A model generated the notes under the pieces. That model searched no databases. It was not told the DNA's origin and saw only the letters and a list, made by a program, of their open reading frames with translations. The translations under genes and the position numbers were made by a program. Positions 9,066 through 17,308 of a stretch of 64,000 nt of DNA are shown one piece after another. This DNA comes from Hymenobacter sp. H14-R3 (GTDB taxonomy: Bacteria; Bacteroidota; Bacteroidia; Cytophagales; Hymenobacteraceae). The first letter of the stretch is position 1. Each line of letters begins with the position of its first letter. Location of the stretch: positions 186,001 to 250,000 of the forward strand of contig NZ_JASITD010000003.1 of NCBI RefSeq assembly GCF_030063445.1. Direction: 5' to 3'.

Positions 9066-9096
9066 CAAAAATACGCATTTTTTCGCGAATTTTCAA
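9066..9096 (-). promoter_or_regulatory. Bacteroidota-type promoter for the starch-synthase-like gene
   Basis: On the minus strand TTG (9094-9096) is followed after 20 nt by TATTTTTG (9066-9073), matching the -33 TTG and -7 TAnnTTTG pattern. The predicted start point leaves a leader of about 40 nt before ATG 9019. Confidence 0.65.
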
Positions 9097-9135
9097 TAAA
9101 ATTTGCTTAACCCTATCGTTCTATCGCTCAGCTTA

Positions 9136-9978
9136 ATGCACGTTTTTACTACCGCCGCCGAGCTGCGGGCCTACTCGGAAGCCGCCCGTAGCGCCGGCCG
9201 CCGCCTAGCCTTGGTGCCTACCATGGGCGCCCTGCACAACGGCCACCTGCAACTAGTGCAGGCCGGGGCCGCCGCTGGCTACGACGTTATCGCCAGCATC
9301 TTCGTCAACCCTACCCAGTTTAATAACTCCGACGACCTGCGCCTCTACCCGCGCCTGCCCGAGCAAGACACGGCCCTGCTGGCCGGGGCGGGCTGCACGG
9401 CGCTATTTATGCCCACCGTGGCCGAGATGTACCCGCAGCCCACGGTGCTGCACTTCGACTTCGGCCCGCTGGAGCGGGTAATGGAGGGTGCGCACCGACC
9501 CGGCCACTTCAACGGCGTGGCTACGGTGGTGAGCAAGCTATTTCACCTGGCCCGGCCGCACGCGGCGTACTTTGGCCAGAAGGATTTTCAACAAGTAGCC
9601 TTAGTGCGCCAACTTATTGAAGACCTGTCATTTGACTTGGAGCTAATTGTATATCCCACGGTGCGCGAGGTCGATGGCCTGGCCATGTCGTCGCGCAACC
9701 GCCGCCTCTCGGCCGAGGCGCGGGCGGCGGCCCCCCTACTCTACCGCGTGCTGACCCAGGCGGCCGAGCAGGTGCGCCAGGGCGTGGCCCCGGCCGAGGT
9801 GCAGGCGCTGGCGCAAGCGGCGCTGGCGACCGAGCCGCAGTTTACCCCCGAGTATTTTGAAGTGGCCGATGCGCAGACCTTGCAACCGCTGGCGCAGTAT
9901 GTGGCCGGCTGCGGCGTAGTGCTGTGCGTAGCCGCCCATCTAAGCGGCGTGCGGCTGATTGATAACGTGGTGGTGTAG
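9136..9978 (+). CDS. panC: Pantothenate synthetase
   Basis: It joins pantoate and beta-alanine with ATP to give pantothenate, the coenzyme A precursor. The 280-residue protein has the adenylation-site motif VPTMGALHNGHLQL at 27-40 with the HxGH signature (His34, His37), VNPTQFNNSDDL, the KLF segment and YFGQKDFQQ of the family, and SSRNRRLS near the C-terminal domain. ATG 9136 is preferred to a TTG 33 nt upstream because the family begins MxVFxTxxEL. Its TAG stop (9976-9978) is inside the arm of a large palindrome that separates it from the convergent nucleotidyltransferase. Confidence 0.97.
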   Translation: MHVFTTAAELRAYSEAARSAGRRLALVPTMGALHNGHLQLVQAGAAAGYDVIASIFVNPTQFNNSDDLRLYPRLPEQDTALLAGAGCTALFMPTVAEMYPQPTVLHFDFGPLERVMEGAHRPGHFNGVATVVSKLFHLARPHAAYFGQKDFQQVALVRQLIEDLSFDLELIVYPTVREVDGLAMSSRNRRLSAEARAAAPLLYRVLTQAAEQVRQGVAPAEVQALAQAALATEPQFTPEYFEVADAQTLQPLAQYVAGCGVVLCVAAHLSGVRLIDNVVV

Positions 9979-10083
9979 CGCGAATCTTCCGCATTCGTGC
10001 GCAGCGCAGCGAGCAGGCGGCACCGGATGACCCGGCCGCCAGATGCTCGCTGCGCTGCGCACGAAGCGGAAGATTCGCGCTAC
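9975..10083. repeat. Large intergenic palindrome (GCGAATCTTCCGC)
   Basis: A 40-nt right arm (10044-10083) and a matching left arm (9975-10014) differ only by a one-base bulge. The arms contain GCGCAGCGCAGCGAGCA. The structure lies between convergent genes, includes the panC stop codon, and could act as a bidirectional terminator. It may be a dispersed repeat, but no second copy occurs in the window. Confidence 0.75.
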
Positions 10084-10087
10084 TGTG

Positions 10088-11101
10088 CTACCCACGCGCC
10101 TGGCCGTAGTCGATTTCGGTATTGTCGCCCAGGTTGAGGCTGTGGTTCAGGCCTTTAAAGGAGGCGTCGGAACCCACGATGCAGTCGCTCATCACGGCCG
10201 AGCTGAGCTCGGAATAAGAGCCGATAATGCTGTCGCTGACGATGGTGTGGCGGATGATGGTGCGGTCGCCGATGGCCACGTTGGGACCGATGATGGCGTG
10301 CTCGATGCGGCAGCCCGCGCCGATGCTGACGGGCGGAATAATGACGGTGTTGGGAAACTCGGGGTAGGCGCGCTCCTGCCGAAACTCGGGCTGGTCGAGC
10401 AGGCGGGCATTGGCTTCGAGCAGGGTTTCCTTGCGGCCGCAGTCAAACCAGTTGTCCACGGCTACCGTCTGCATGGGCTCGCCTTCCTCGATGAGGTGCA
10501 TGAGCGCATCGGTGAGCTGGTACTCCTCGTGGGTGCGGCGGCCGGTTTCGATGAGCCACTCCAGCGACTGGGCCAGCTTTTCGGCGTTGGCCATTTTGTA
10601 GAGGCCCACCAGCGCATAATTCGACTTCGGGATGCGGGGCTTCTCCACCACGCGGCTGACCTGGCCGGCGGCATTGGTTTCAACCAGGCCAAAGAGGCTG
10701 GGGGTTTTCACCTCCTTCACGGCCAGCACCGTGCCGGGCTGGCGCAGTAGGGCGGGCAGGTCGATGTCCACGATGGTATCGCCGAGCATGATGAGCACGC
10801 CGTCGGGCTCGTGGCGGAAGGTGTCGCGGGCCACCCACAGGGCGTGGCCGAGGCCCTCGCGCGGCTCCTGCACCACGAAAGTGGCGTTAAGATCGGGGTA
10901 GTGGCGGCGCACGTACTGCTCAATCTTTTCGCCCAGGTAGCCGATGATGAACACAAACTCGGTGAGGCCGGCCCCGCGCAGGCGGTCGATGATATGGCCC
11001 AGGATGGTATTGCCGGCTACCGGCACCAGGCTTTTGGGCTGGGTGTGGGTGTGGGGGCGCAGGCGCGAGCCGATGCCGGCAACGGGAATAATGGCTTTCA
11101 T
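10088..11101 (-). CDS. Sugar-phosphate nucleotidyltransferase
   Basis: The 337-residue enzyme starts with the NTP-transferase signature IIPVAGIGSRLRPHT followed by QPKSLVPVAG (residues 4-30), then GLGHALWVAR and LGDTIVDID with the metal-binding Asp, and NWFDCGRKETLLEAN. The last 90 residues form hexapeptide-type left-handed beta-helix repeats (IGAGCRIEHAIIGPNVAIGD). It is of the glucose-1-phosphate thymidylyl- / uridylyl- / mannose-1-phosphate guanylyltransferase superfamily. The exact nucleotide and sugar cannot be assigned. The ATG at 11101 is used; five extra residues are possible upstream. Likely role: activated sugars for surface glycans. Confidence 0.88.
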   Translation of the reverse strand: MKAIIPVAGIGSRLRPHTHTQPKSLVPVAGNTILGHIIDRLRGAGLTEFVFIIGYLGEKIEQYVRRHYPDLNATFVVQEPREGLGHALWVARDTFRHEPDGVLIMLGDTIVDIDLPALLRQPGTVLAVKEVKTPSLFGLVETNAAGQVSRVVEKPRIPKSNYALVGLYKMANAEKLAQSLEWLIETGRRTHEEYQLTDALMHLIEEGEPMQTVAVDNWFDCGRKETLLEANARLLDQPEFRQERAYPEFPNTVIIPPVSIGAGCRIEHAIIGPNVAIGDRTIIRHTIVSDSIIGSYSELSSAVMSDCIVGSDASFKGLNHSLNLGDNTEIDYGQARG

Positions 11102-11281
11102 GTACGAAGAGGGCAAAGGCAGAAAAAGCGGAACCGTACAACCGTTAGCGGGCGGCTGCGTACTTTGGGCCGGTCGGGCACCATAACCGCTACCATTGGG
11201 TGGTGGTTACGGCCGGTCGATTCTTTTCTTTCTCACCGCTGGGCCCCAAAGCTAAGCCCAGCATTTAGAAACCCTTGTTCT

Positions 11282-11893
11282 ATGAAACGCCTTCTCCTCT
11301 ACTTCGCCGCGATGGTGACGCTGCTCTCGCAATCGTCGTGCGGCTACAACGGCATGGTGCAGCGCGACCAGGCCGTGAAAGGCCAATGGGCCAACGTGCA
11401 GAGTGCCTATCAGCGCCGCTCCGACCTTATCCCCAACCTGGTGAGTACTGTGAAGGGCGCCGCCAACTTCGAGAAATCGACCCTCGAAGGCGTTATCGCG
11501 GCCCGCGCTAGGGCCACGAGCGTCAACATCAGCGCTGACAACCTGACGCCCGAAAACATCGAGAAGTTTCAGGCTGCCCAAAGCCAGCTGAGCCAGGGCC
11601 TGGGCCGCCTGCTGGCCGTGAGCGAAAACTACCCCGAACTGAAGGCCAACGCCAACTTTCAGGAGCTGCAGGCCCAGATTGAGGGCACCGAAAACCGCAT
11701 CAACGTGGAGCGCAACAAGTTTAACGGCAACGTAAACGACTACAACACCTTCACGCGCTCGTTCCCCAACAACCTGTTTGCCGGCATGTTCGGCTTCCAG
11801 CCCAAGGGTTACTTCGAGGCCGATGCCGGGGCCAAGGACGCGCCCAAAGTGGACTTCGGCGACATGGGCGGCGCGCCCGCCGGCAGCAAATAA
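11282..11893 (+). CDS. LemA family lipoprotein
   Basis: The 203-residue protein opens with MKRLLLYF and a lipobox-like SQSSC (Cys20), so it is probably a lipoprotein of the cell envelope. The LemA core follows: YNGMVQRDQAVKGQWANVQ, then YQRRSDLIPNLVSTVKGAA, a long helical middle, and the ENRINVERNKFNGNVNDYN segment typical of the family, ending with a short Gly/Ala tail. The reading frame is open far upstream, but ATG 11282 starts the signal sequence. LemA genes are regularly next to TPM-domain genes, as here; the complex they form is not well defined biochemically. Confidence 0.93.
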   Translation: MKRLLLYFAAMVTLLSQSSCGYNGMVQRDQAVKGQWANVQSAYQRRSDLIPNLVSTVKGAANFEKSTLEGVIAARARATSVNISADNLTPENIEKFQAAQSQLSQGLGRLLAVSENYPELKANANFQELQAQIEGTENRINVERNKFNGNVNDYNTFTRSFPNNLFAGMFGFQPKGYFEADAGAKDAPKVDFGDMGGAPAGSK

Positions 11894-11918
11894 CTGTTCA
11901 GCTGCTGCTTACACAATC

Positions 11919-12017
11919 GTCTGTCATTGCGAGGAGGAACGACGAAGCAATCCTTCCTATTCGTTGGCCAAACGGAAGGAGAGATGGCTTCGTCATTCCT
12001 CCTCGCCATGACAGACG
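11919..12017. repeat. Palindromic repeat, family B (TGTCATTGCGAGG), copy 1
   Basis: CGTCTGTCATTGCGAGGAGG-type sequence at 11919 onward is inverted at the right end (ending 12017), enclosing an inner stem around CCTTCC/GGAAGG. The sequence TGTCATTGCGAG with GAAGCAATC recurs at 53617-53732. It separates the LemA gene from the first TPM gene by 147 bp. Confidence 0.8.
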
Positions 12018-12040
12018 GTTTTATTTCATCCCTGTACGCC

Positions 12041-12499
12041 ATGACCCACCCCCTTACCCCCGCCCAGGAAGCCACGCTGGTGGCCGCCATCAAGGCTGCC
12101 GAGCTGCGCACGTCGGGCGAAATCCGGCTGCATCTGGAAGATAAATGCCCCACGCCGGAGCCGCTTGACCGCGCCGCCCAGGTGTTTGCCGAACTGAACA
12201 TGCACCACACCAAGCTGCGCAACGGGGTGCTGTTTTACCTGGCCTGGCAAACGCGGCAGTTTGCCGTGGTGGGCGATTCGGGCATCAACTCGGTGGTGCC
12301 CGACGAGTTTTGGGAGGCCGTGAAGGAAACCGTGATGGACCACTTTCGGCAGGAGAAGTACGTGCCGGGGCTGGAGCGCGGCATTCGGCTGGTGGGCGAG
12401 CAGCTGCGGCAGCTTTTCCCCTACGACGAGGCTACCGATGTGAATGAGCTTGACGACGACATTTCTTACGGCGACAACGCGCCCACTCCCCGCCGATGA
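12041..12499 (+). CDS. TPM domain protein
   Basis: A 152-residue soluble protein consisting of a TPM domain (TLP18.3/Psb32/MOLO-1, PF04536) with no signal peptide. Family features include SGEIRLHLEDKC, the NGVLFYLAWQTRQFAVVGDSGIN stretch and a C-terminal helix LERGIRLVGEQLRQLFP. The ATG at 12041 is chosen because the upstream open frame lies in a palindromic repeat. Its stop overlaps the start of the next gene (ATGA), showing translational coupling. TPM proteins of this cytoplasmic type usually travel with LemA and a secreted TPM partner. Confidence 0.9.
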   Translation: MTHPLTPAQEATLVAAIKAAELRTSGEIRLHLEDKCPTPEPLDRAAQVFAELNMHHTKLRNGVLFYLAWQTRQFAVVGDSGINSVVPDEFWEAVKETVMDHFRQEKYVPGLERGIRLVGEQLRQLFPYDEATDVNELDDDISYGDNAPTPRR

Positions 12500-13326
12500 A
12501 AACGATAACTCTCACCCCGCTGCGCCCCGCCCGGCACCCGGCGGCCTGGGCGTGGCTACTGGTGCTGCTGCTGGGCCTGGGCCTGGCGGCCCGCGCCCAA
12601 ACCGTGCCCCCGCGCCCCAGCCCGCCGCGCCTCGTCAACGACCTGGCGGGGCTGCTGCAACCCCAGGAAGTGGCCGCGCTGGAGCAAAAGCTGGTGGCCT
12701 ACAACGACAGCACGTCGTCGCAGATTGCGGTAGTAACCGTGCCCTCGCTCGATGGCAACGACATTGCCGACTACGCCCAAAAGCTGTACGAAGGCTGGGG
12801 CATCGGCCAGAAGGGCAAGGACAACGGCATTTTGGTGCTAGTGGCGGCCAAGGAGCACACGGCGCGCATTCAGACCGGCTACGGCCTGGAAGGGGCCGTG
12901 CCCGATGCCCTGGCTAAGCGCATTATTAGCAATGTGTTAGTGCCCGCCTTTAAGCAGAACCAGTACTACGCGGGCCTCGACCGGGCCACCGATGCGCTCA
13001 TTTCGCTGGCCAGGGGCGAGGGCTACAAAGGCGACCCCAACGCGGCGCGGCGCGGCCCGCGCGACCGCCCGGGCTCGGGCATTGGCATGTGGCTGATTAT
13101 CGGGGCGTTGGTGCTGTTCTTCATCCTGCGCTCGCGGGGCGGGGGCGGCGGCCGGGGCGGGCGCGGCGGCGGCGGCTTCATCCCCCCCATCATCTTCGGC
13201 GACTTCTCGGGTGGCCGGGGCGTATTTGGCGGCGGGGGCGGCGGCTTTGGCGGCGGCGGTGGAGGTGGCTTCGGCGGCTTTGGCGGCGGCAGTAGCGGTG
13301 GTGGCGGCGCCAGCGGGTCTTGGTGA
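12496..13326 (+). CDS. Secreted/membrane TPM domain protein with Gly-rich tail (YgcG-like)
   Basis: The 276-residue protein has an N-terminal signal (hydrophobic residues 14-33, cleavage near ARAQ), a periplasmic TPM domain at about 45-170 (LVNDLAGLL, VVTVPSLDGNDIADYAQKLY, GILVLVAAKEHTARIQTGYG, LEGAVPDALAKRII), one membrane helix at about 196-212 (MWLIIGALVLFFIL), and a cytoplasmic or external Gly-rich tail ending GGGGASGSW. The organisation matches YgcG-type TPM proteins. It overlaps the preceding gene by 4 bp. The closing sequence is shared with the 13457-14410 paralogue, and a glycine tail ending in SGSW is typical for the family. Confidence 0.93.
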   Translation: MKTITLTPLRPARHPAAWAWLLVLLLGLGLAARAQTVPPRPSPPRLVNDLAGLLQPQEVAALEQKLVAYNDSTSSQIAVVTVPSLDGNDIADYAQKLYEGWGIGQKGKDNGILVLVAAKEHTARIQTGYGLEGAVPDALAKRIISNVLVPAFKQNQYYAGLDRATDALISLARGEGYKGDPNAARRGPRDRPGSGIGMWLIIGALVLFFILRSRGGGGGRGGRGGGGFIPPIIFGDFSGGRGVFGGGGGGFGGGGGGGFGGFGGGSSGGGGASGSW

Positions 13327-13456
13327 GTGGTGAATGAGTGAATGGGCAGAATAAAACCGGCTTTGCTTTCCTCACAACATACTGTCAATCAAAGAGATAT
13401 TTAGCCGAAGCCTTTTACTGACAGCTACCAAACCTAAACCTCTCAGCCAACTGCGT

Positions 13457-14410
13457 ATGAAAAGGTCCTCCCCTCGCGCATTGGCTGCCAAACGAAATTC
13501 GACTCCCGAAAAAGAAACTACCAAGCCCGCCAGTGACTCTATGTCGCTGGCGGGCAAGTTTTTTAGTAGCATGGGCTGCCTGGGTGGGTTGTTTATAGGA
13601 TGCCTGATGCTGAGCGCGTTGGGACTGAGCCTATGGCAGGGCGCTAGCCAGTGGCTGGGCCACCTGCGGGCGCCCGTGGCCAGCCACGGCATGCCGCCAC
13701 GCCCGGCCGTGTACACGCCGGTGAGCGACGGCGCGGGCCTGCTGAGTACGCAGGATGCGGCCGCGCTCGGCGCTAAGCTTCAGGCATTTGAGCACAGCAG
13801 CACTACCCAGCTCGTGGTGGTAACGGTGCCCACGCTCGACGGCAGCGACATTGCCGACTACGCGCAAAAGCTGTACGGCAACTGGGGCATTGGCCAGCGC
13901 AAAAACCACAATGGCCTGCTGGTGTTGGTGGCCGCGCAAGAGCACGAAATGCGCATCCAGACTGGCTATGGCCTCGAAGGCGCCGTCCCGGACGCTATTG
14001 CTAAGCGACTGATTACGGGAGTATTGACTCCAGCCTTTAAGCAAGAGCAGTATTACGCGGGCCTCGACGCGCTGGCCGACCAGCTCATTCGCCTGGCGCA
14101 GGGCGAAACGGCATCTTTCGAGCCCCCGGCGGCCGATGAACGGGGCCCGAGCCTGCTCCTCTGCGTGTCAATGCTGATGGCAGGGCTGCTGACGTGGCTG
14201 CTCATGGAGCGCGGCACGCGGGGCCTTTGGGCCTGGGCGATAGGCATTGGGGCAGGCGCAACGTATGAAAGCGACAGCCACTCAGGCAGCAGTAGCAGCG
14301 ACTCGTCCAGCAACTCCTGGTCGTCTTCCGACTCTTCGTCGGACAGCTCTAGCAGCGACTCGTGGGGCGGCGGCGACAGCGGCGGTGGGGGCGCCAGCGG
14401 TAGCTGGTAG
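13457..14410 (+). CDS. TPM domain protein, paralogue with Ser/Asp-rich tail
   Basis: The 317-residue paralogue of the preceding gene shares the TPM core closely (VVTVPTLDGSDIADYAQKLY; LEGAVPDAIAKRLI; FKQEQYYAGLDA), at about residues 88-210. It differs by a cytoplasmic basic N-terminus of 35 residues followed by an N-terminal membrane helix (38-58) instead of a cleavable signal, a second helix at about 231-249, and a 45-residue tail of Ser/Asp repeats that ends in the same GGGGASGSW. A tandem duplication with later divergence is the simplest reading. A 130-bp spacer containing part of a GAATGAGTGA repeat separates the two. Confidence 0.9.
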   Translation: MKRSSPRALAAKRNSTPEKETTKPASDSMSLAGKFFSSMGCLGGLFIGCLMLSALGLSLWQGASQWLGHLRAPVASHGMPPRPAVYTPVSDGAGLLSTQDAAALGAKLQAFEHSSTTQLVVVTVPTLDGSDIADYAQKLYGNWGIGQRKNHNGLLVLVAAQEHEMRIQTGYGLEGAVPDAIAKRLITGVLTPAFKQEQYYAGLDALADQLIRLAQGETASFEPPAADERGPSLLLCVSMLMAGLLTWLLMERGTRGLWAWAIGIGAGATYESDSHSGSSSSDSSSNSWSSSDSSSDSSSSDSWGGGDSGGGGASGSW

Positions 14411-14423
14411 CTGGTAGCTCTCA

Positions 14424-14509
14424 GTGAGTTGTGAAGGAGTGAGTTGTGAAGGAGTGAGGGCCATGTTACGTGCCTCACTCCTTCACCAATTCACTCCTTC
14501 ACAATTGAC
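14424..14509. repeat. Palindromic repeat, family C (GTGAAGGAGTGAGTTG)
   Basis: Left arm 14424-14459 and right arm 14473-14509 are imperfect inverted copies built from short GTGAAGGAGTGA units. It is related to the longer element at 15109-15232 and to a half-copy at 13323-13345. The right arm overlaps the 3' end of the exonuclease gene and supplies its TGA stop (14491-14493). Confidence 0.8.
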
Positions 14510-15105
14510 TTATAAGCTGGCCGGTCGTAGAACGGGCGTAGCAGGCGCACTACTTCTAGGGCATCAGCGAGGGCTTCGTGGGCCACGTGCGGCTCGGGGT
14601 CGCCGAGGCGGGCCTGGCAGATGAGCATGGAGGGCAGGCGCGAATCTTTGTGCCAGTTGAGGTAGAACGCGGCCGGGTCGAGCACGGCGGGCTCCGACCT
14701 GACTAAGGTGCCCCAGCCGGGCAGCTGGCGCAAAAACAGCACGTCGAATGTGCCCACGTTTTTGCCAGCTATCGTGAAGCTCACGCAGTCCTTTTTATCG
14801 GGTTTGAAGCCGTTGGCCAGCAGGAACTCACGCAGCTGCGGCAGCACCTCGGCGGGCGCGCAGATGTCGGGGGCGTCGGCCTTGGTTTTATCGGCCAGCT
14901 CTACCAGCAGGCGGGCGTTGAGGGCCAGCGCGCCGGGCGTGCCAGTGAGCTCGCGGTAGCGCAGGGCTCGCCGGAAAGCCGGCAGTTCGGCCAGGGGCGT
15001 GGTGGCGGTGCGGCGGGTGTCTTCCACCACGGCGGCCAGCTCCAGCACCTGGTGCCGGATCGGGTCGGAGCCGCTGGTTTCAAGGTCGAGCGAGACGTAG
15101 CGCAT
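14491..15105 (-). CDS. DnaQ-like 3'-5' exonuclease
   Basis: A 204-residue DEDD-superfamily exonuclease. ExoI motif residues Asp7 and Glu9 lie in VSLDLETSGSD; AGKNVGTFDVLFLRQL carries the ExoII Asp; and HVAHEALADALEVVRLL near the C-terminus fits the ExoIII His-Asp pair (DEDDh type). It has no polymerase domain, so it is a stand-alone exonuclease, possibly an RNase T / oligoribonuclease-like or proofreading-type enzyme; the substrate is unknown. The last codons and stop derive from a palindromic repeat, and another repeat begins 3 bp upstream of ATG 15105, so this gene is bracketed by two related palindromes. Confidence 0.88.
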   Translation of the reverse strand: MRYVSLDLETSGSDPIRHQVLELAAVVEDTRRTATTPLAELPAFRRALRYRELTGTPGALALNARLLVELADKTKADAPDICAPAEVLPQLREFLLANGFKPDKKDCVSFTIAGKNVGTFDVLFLRQLPGWGTLVRSEPAVLDPAAFYLNWHKDSRLPSMLICQARLGDPEPHVAHEALADALEVVRLLRPFYDRPAYKSIVKE

Positions 15106-15108
15106 GCG

Positions 15109-15232
15109 GTGAGTTGTGAATGAGTGAGTTGGTGAATGAGCGAGTTGTAAATTAATGAGTTACATAACTGATGTTCACCAACTCATTAATTTACAACTCG
15201 CTCATTCACCAATTCACTCATTCACAACTCAC
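15109..15232. repeat. Palindromic repeat, family C (GTGAATGAGTGAGTTG), long copy
   Basis: Two 53-nt arms (15109-15161 and 15180-15232) are inverted with one mismatch around an 18-nt loop. The arms consist of repeated GTGAATGAGTGA/GAGCGAGTTG units. The element fills the whole space between recJ and the exonuclease gene; the next base starts the recJ stop codon. Confidence 0.9.
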
Positions 15233-17116
15233 TCATTTACCATCTTCCCAACGCAAGTCGTTGAGGCGGAGCTGCAAGGTGCGGTGGCCGCGAAACTCGT
15301 TCATTTCCAGGGCGTAGCACACACTGAAGGAGGCTTCGGGGCTTTCGAGTAGGCGGGGCAGATAGTGACCCAGGCCGAAGCCGATGGCCTCCAGCACGAG
15401 GCCTGGCGACTGGCCGGGCTGCATGAGCCTGATTTTGAGGTGGCCGGCCTGGCCCACGGGGCGCACCGAACCGGGCACCGCCCGCACATGGTGGGTGGCA
15501 AAAATGGGGGCCGGGTTGCCCGGCCCAAACGGCTCCAGGCGGCCCAGCTGGTTCAGAAACTCCTCGGTGAGCTGCGTAAAATCCAACTCCGCGTCAATCT
15601 CGACCGGGCGCACGGGCAGCTGGCCGGCGGGCAGGCGGGCCGCCACCTCGCGCATAAACTGCTCGCGAAAAGCGGGCACGTTTTCGATGGGCAGGGCCAG
15701 GCCGGCGGCGGCCTTGTGGCCGCCAAACTGGCGCAGCAGCGGGGCGCACGCCTCCAGCACTTCGTGCACGTCGAAGCCCGATACCGAGCGCGCCGAGCCG
15801 GTAGCCAGGCCGTCGCGCTCGGTGAGGATGACGGTGGGGCGGTAGTACTGGTCGAGGCAGCGCGAGGCCACAATGCCCAGCACGCCCTGCGGCCAGTGGG
15901 CCTGGTAGAGCACGGTGGCGGGCGAGGTGGCACCGTCGGGGTCGGCCACAATGAGGGCAAGCGCCTCCTGGGTGGTGCGGGCGTCGGAGAGGCGGCGCTC
16001 CTGGTTCATGTGGTCCACCACTTCGGCGGTGTAGCGGGCCTCTTGCTGAGTGGCGGCCAATAGCATATTCACGGCGCGGTGGGCGTCGCCCATGCGGCCG
16101 GCGGCGTTGATGCGCGGCGCAAAGCCAAACACCAACGAGCTGAGGCTCAGCGGCCCCTGGCGCGGGGTAGCCAGCTCGTGCAGCGCGGCCAGGCCGGGGC
16201 GCAGGCCGTCGTGCGCAGCCTCGGTGGGTGGCGGGGCCAGCGGGCCGGGGCCGTCCAGGGTGTCGGCCGAGGCTAGGGCGGAGGGCTGCGGCGCGGCAAA
16301 GGCGGCCGCCTGCGTCACGTTGAAGCGGCGCAGGCCGTGGTGAGCCAGAATGCGGTTTTCGCCGGTAATCGGCACCACGTCGGCCGCGATACTTACCGTC
16401 ACAAGGTCGAGCTGCGCATAAAGCGGAGCTAAGGGTAAATTGTATTTTTCGGTGTAAGCTTGTAGCAGCTTGAAGCCCACGCCGCAACCCGAAAGGTCGG
16501 GGTACGGGTAGCTGCAATCGAGGCGCTTGGGGTCGAGCACGGCCACGGCGGGCGGCAGCACCTCGCCGGGCAGGTGGTGGTCGCAGATTACGAAGTCTAC
16601 GCCCAGCGTGTTGGCGTAGGCCACCTGCTCCACGGCTTTCACGCCGCAATCGAGGGCGATAATAAGGCTTATGCCACTGGCTTTGGCAAAATCCACGGCC
16701 TGCACCGAAATACCATAGCCTTCGCGGTGGCGGTCGGGGATGTAGGGCTGGAAGCGGCTGGCCGCCTCGTCGAGGTCGGGGCCTTCTATTAAATCACGCA
16801 AGAAGCTCACTACCAACGCTACCGACGTAATGCCGTCCACGTCGTAGTCGCCCAGCACCAGTATCCGCTCGCCGCTGTCGAGAGCCCGGCGCAGGCGGGC
16901 CACGGCCAGGTCCATGTCGCACATGAGCCAGGGCGACACCAGGTTGGCGAGGTCGGGCGTAAAAAAGGCCTCGGCGGCGGCGGGCGTTTCGATGCCGCGC
17001 TGCACCAGCAGGCGGGCCAGTAACGGGCTGATGCCCAGCGCCTGCTCCAGCCCTGCCACCGTTGTGGAGTTGGGCAAGGGCGCAAAAATCCAGCGCTTAA
17101 GCGGTATAACAGCCAT
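15233..17116 (-). CDS. recJ: Single-stranded-DNA-specific exonuclease RecJ
   Basis: A 5'-3' single-strand DNA exonuclease of recombination and repair. The 627-residue protein has the DHH phosphoesterase motifs: LGDYDVDGIT (metal Asp90, 92, 94), the ALDCGVK segment, and DHH at 179-181 in VICDHHLPG; the DHHA1 domain carries GRMGDAHRAV and FGGHKAAAGLAL, and the C-terminal OB-type domain is complete. ATG 17116 gives the normal N-terminus; nine extra codons are open upstream. The TGA stop abuts the palindromic element at 15109-15232. Confidence 0.96.
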   Translation of the reverse strand: MAVIPLKRWIFAPLPNSTTVAGLEQALGISPLLARLLVQRGIETPAAAEAFFTPDLANLVSPWLMCDMDLAVARLRRALDSGERILVLGDYDVDGITSVALVVSFLRDLIEGPDLDEAASRFQPYIPDRHREGYGISVQAVDFAKASGISLIIALDCGVKAVEQVAYANTLGVDFVICDHHLPGEVLPPAVAVLDPKRLDCSYPYPDLSGCGVGFKLLQAYTEKYNLPLAPLYAQLDLVTVSIAADVVPITGENRILAHHGLRRFNVTQAAAFAAPQPSALASADTLDGPGPLAPPPTEAAHDGLRPGLAALHELATPRQGPLSLSSLVFGFAPRINAAGRMGDAHRAVNMLLAATQQEARYTAEVVDHMNQERRLSDARTTQEALALIVADPDGATSPATVLYQAHWPQGVLGIVASRCLDQYYRPTVILTERDGLATGSARSVSGFDVHEVLEACAPLLRQFGGHKAAAGLALPIENVPAFREQFMREVAARLPAGQLPVRPVEIDAELDFTQLTEEFLNQLGRLEPFGPGNPAPIFATHHVRAVPGSVRPVGQAGHLKIRLMQPGQSPGLVLEAIGFGLGHYLPRLLESPEASFSVCYALEMNEFRGHRTLQLRLNDLRWEDGK

Positions 17117-17194
17117 TAATTTAGTAGATAGGGATAGCCTCAAAAGTACACAAAATTTAGCCGCCGTACCTTCGCCCGGCTTCCCCCTCCGCTT

Positions 17195-17308
17195 ATGAGC
17201 CGCCTCCGCGAATTTTACCAGCGCTACCGCCAGTACATTCTCACCGATGGCCTGATGTACGTGGTGTTCCTGCTGGCTTTGGCCATCATGTTCATTTTTT
17301 TCCGCTAG
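17195..17308 (+). CDS. 37-residue single-pass membrane protein
   Basis: A short gene encodes a basic amphipathic head (MSRLREFYQRYRQYILTDG) followed by one strongly hydrophobic helix (LMYVVFLLALAIMFIFF) and a final Arg. This head-plus-helix layout, with a positive-inside N-terminus, looks like a genuine small membrane protein rather than chance. It diverges from recJ (78 bp between starts) and runs convergently into the LacI gene; both genes use the same CTAG palindrome as their TAG stop, one on each strand. Function unknown. Confidence 0.65.
   Translation: MSRLREFYQRYRQYILTDGLMYVVFLLALAIMFIFFR

Noticed and set aside
10811..11281. A long N-terminal extension of the LemA protein
   Set aside because: The extension overlaps the opposite nucleotidyltransferase gene and a signal peptide begins exactly at ATG 11282.
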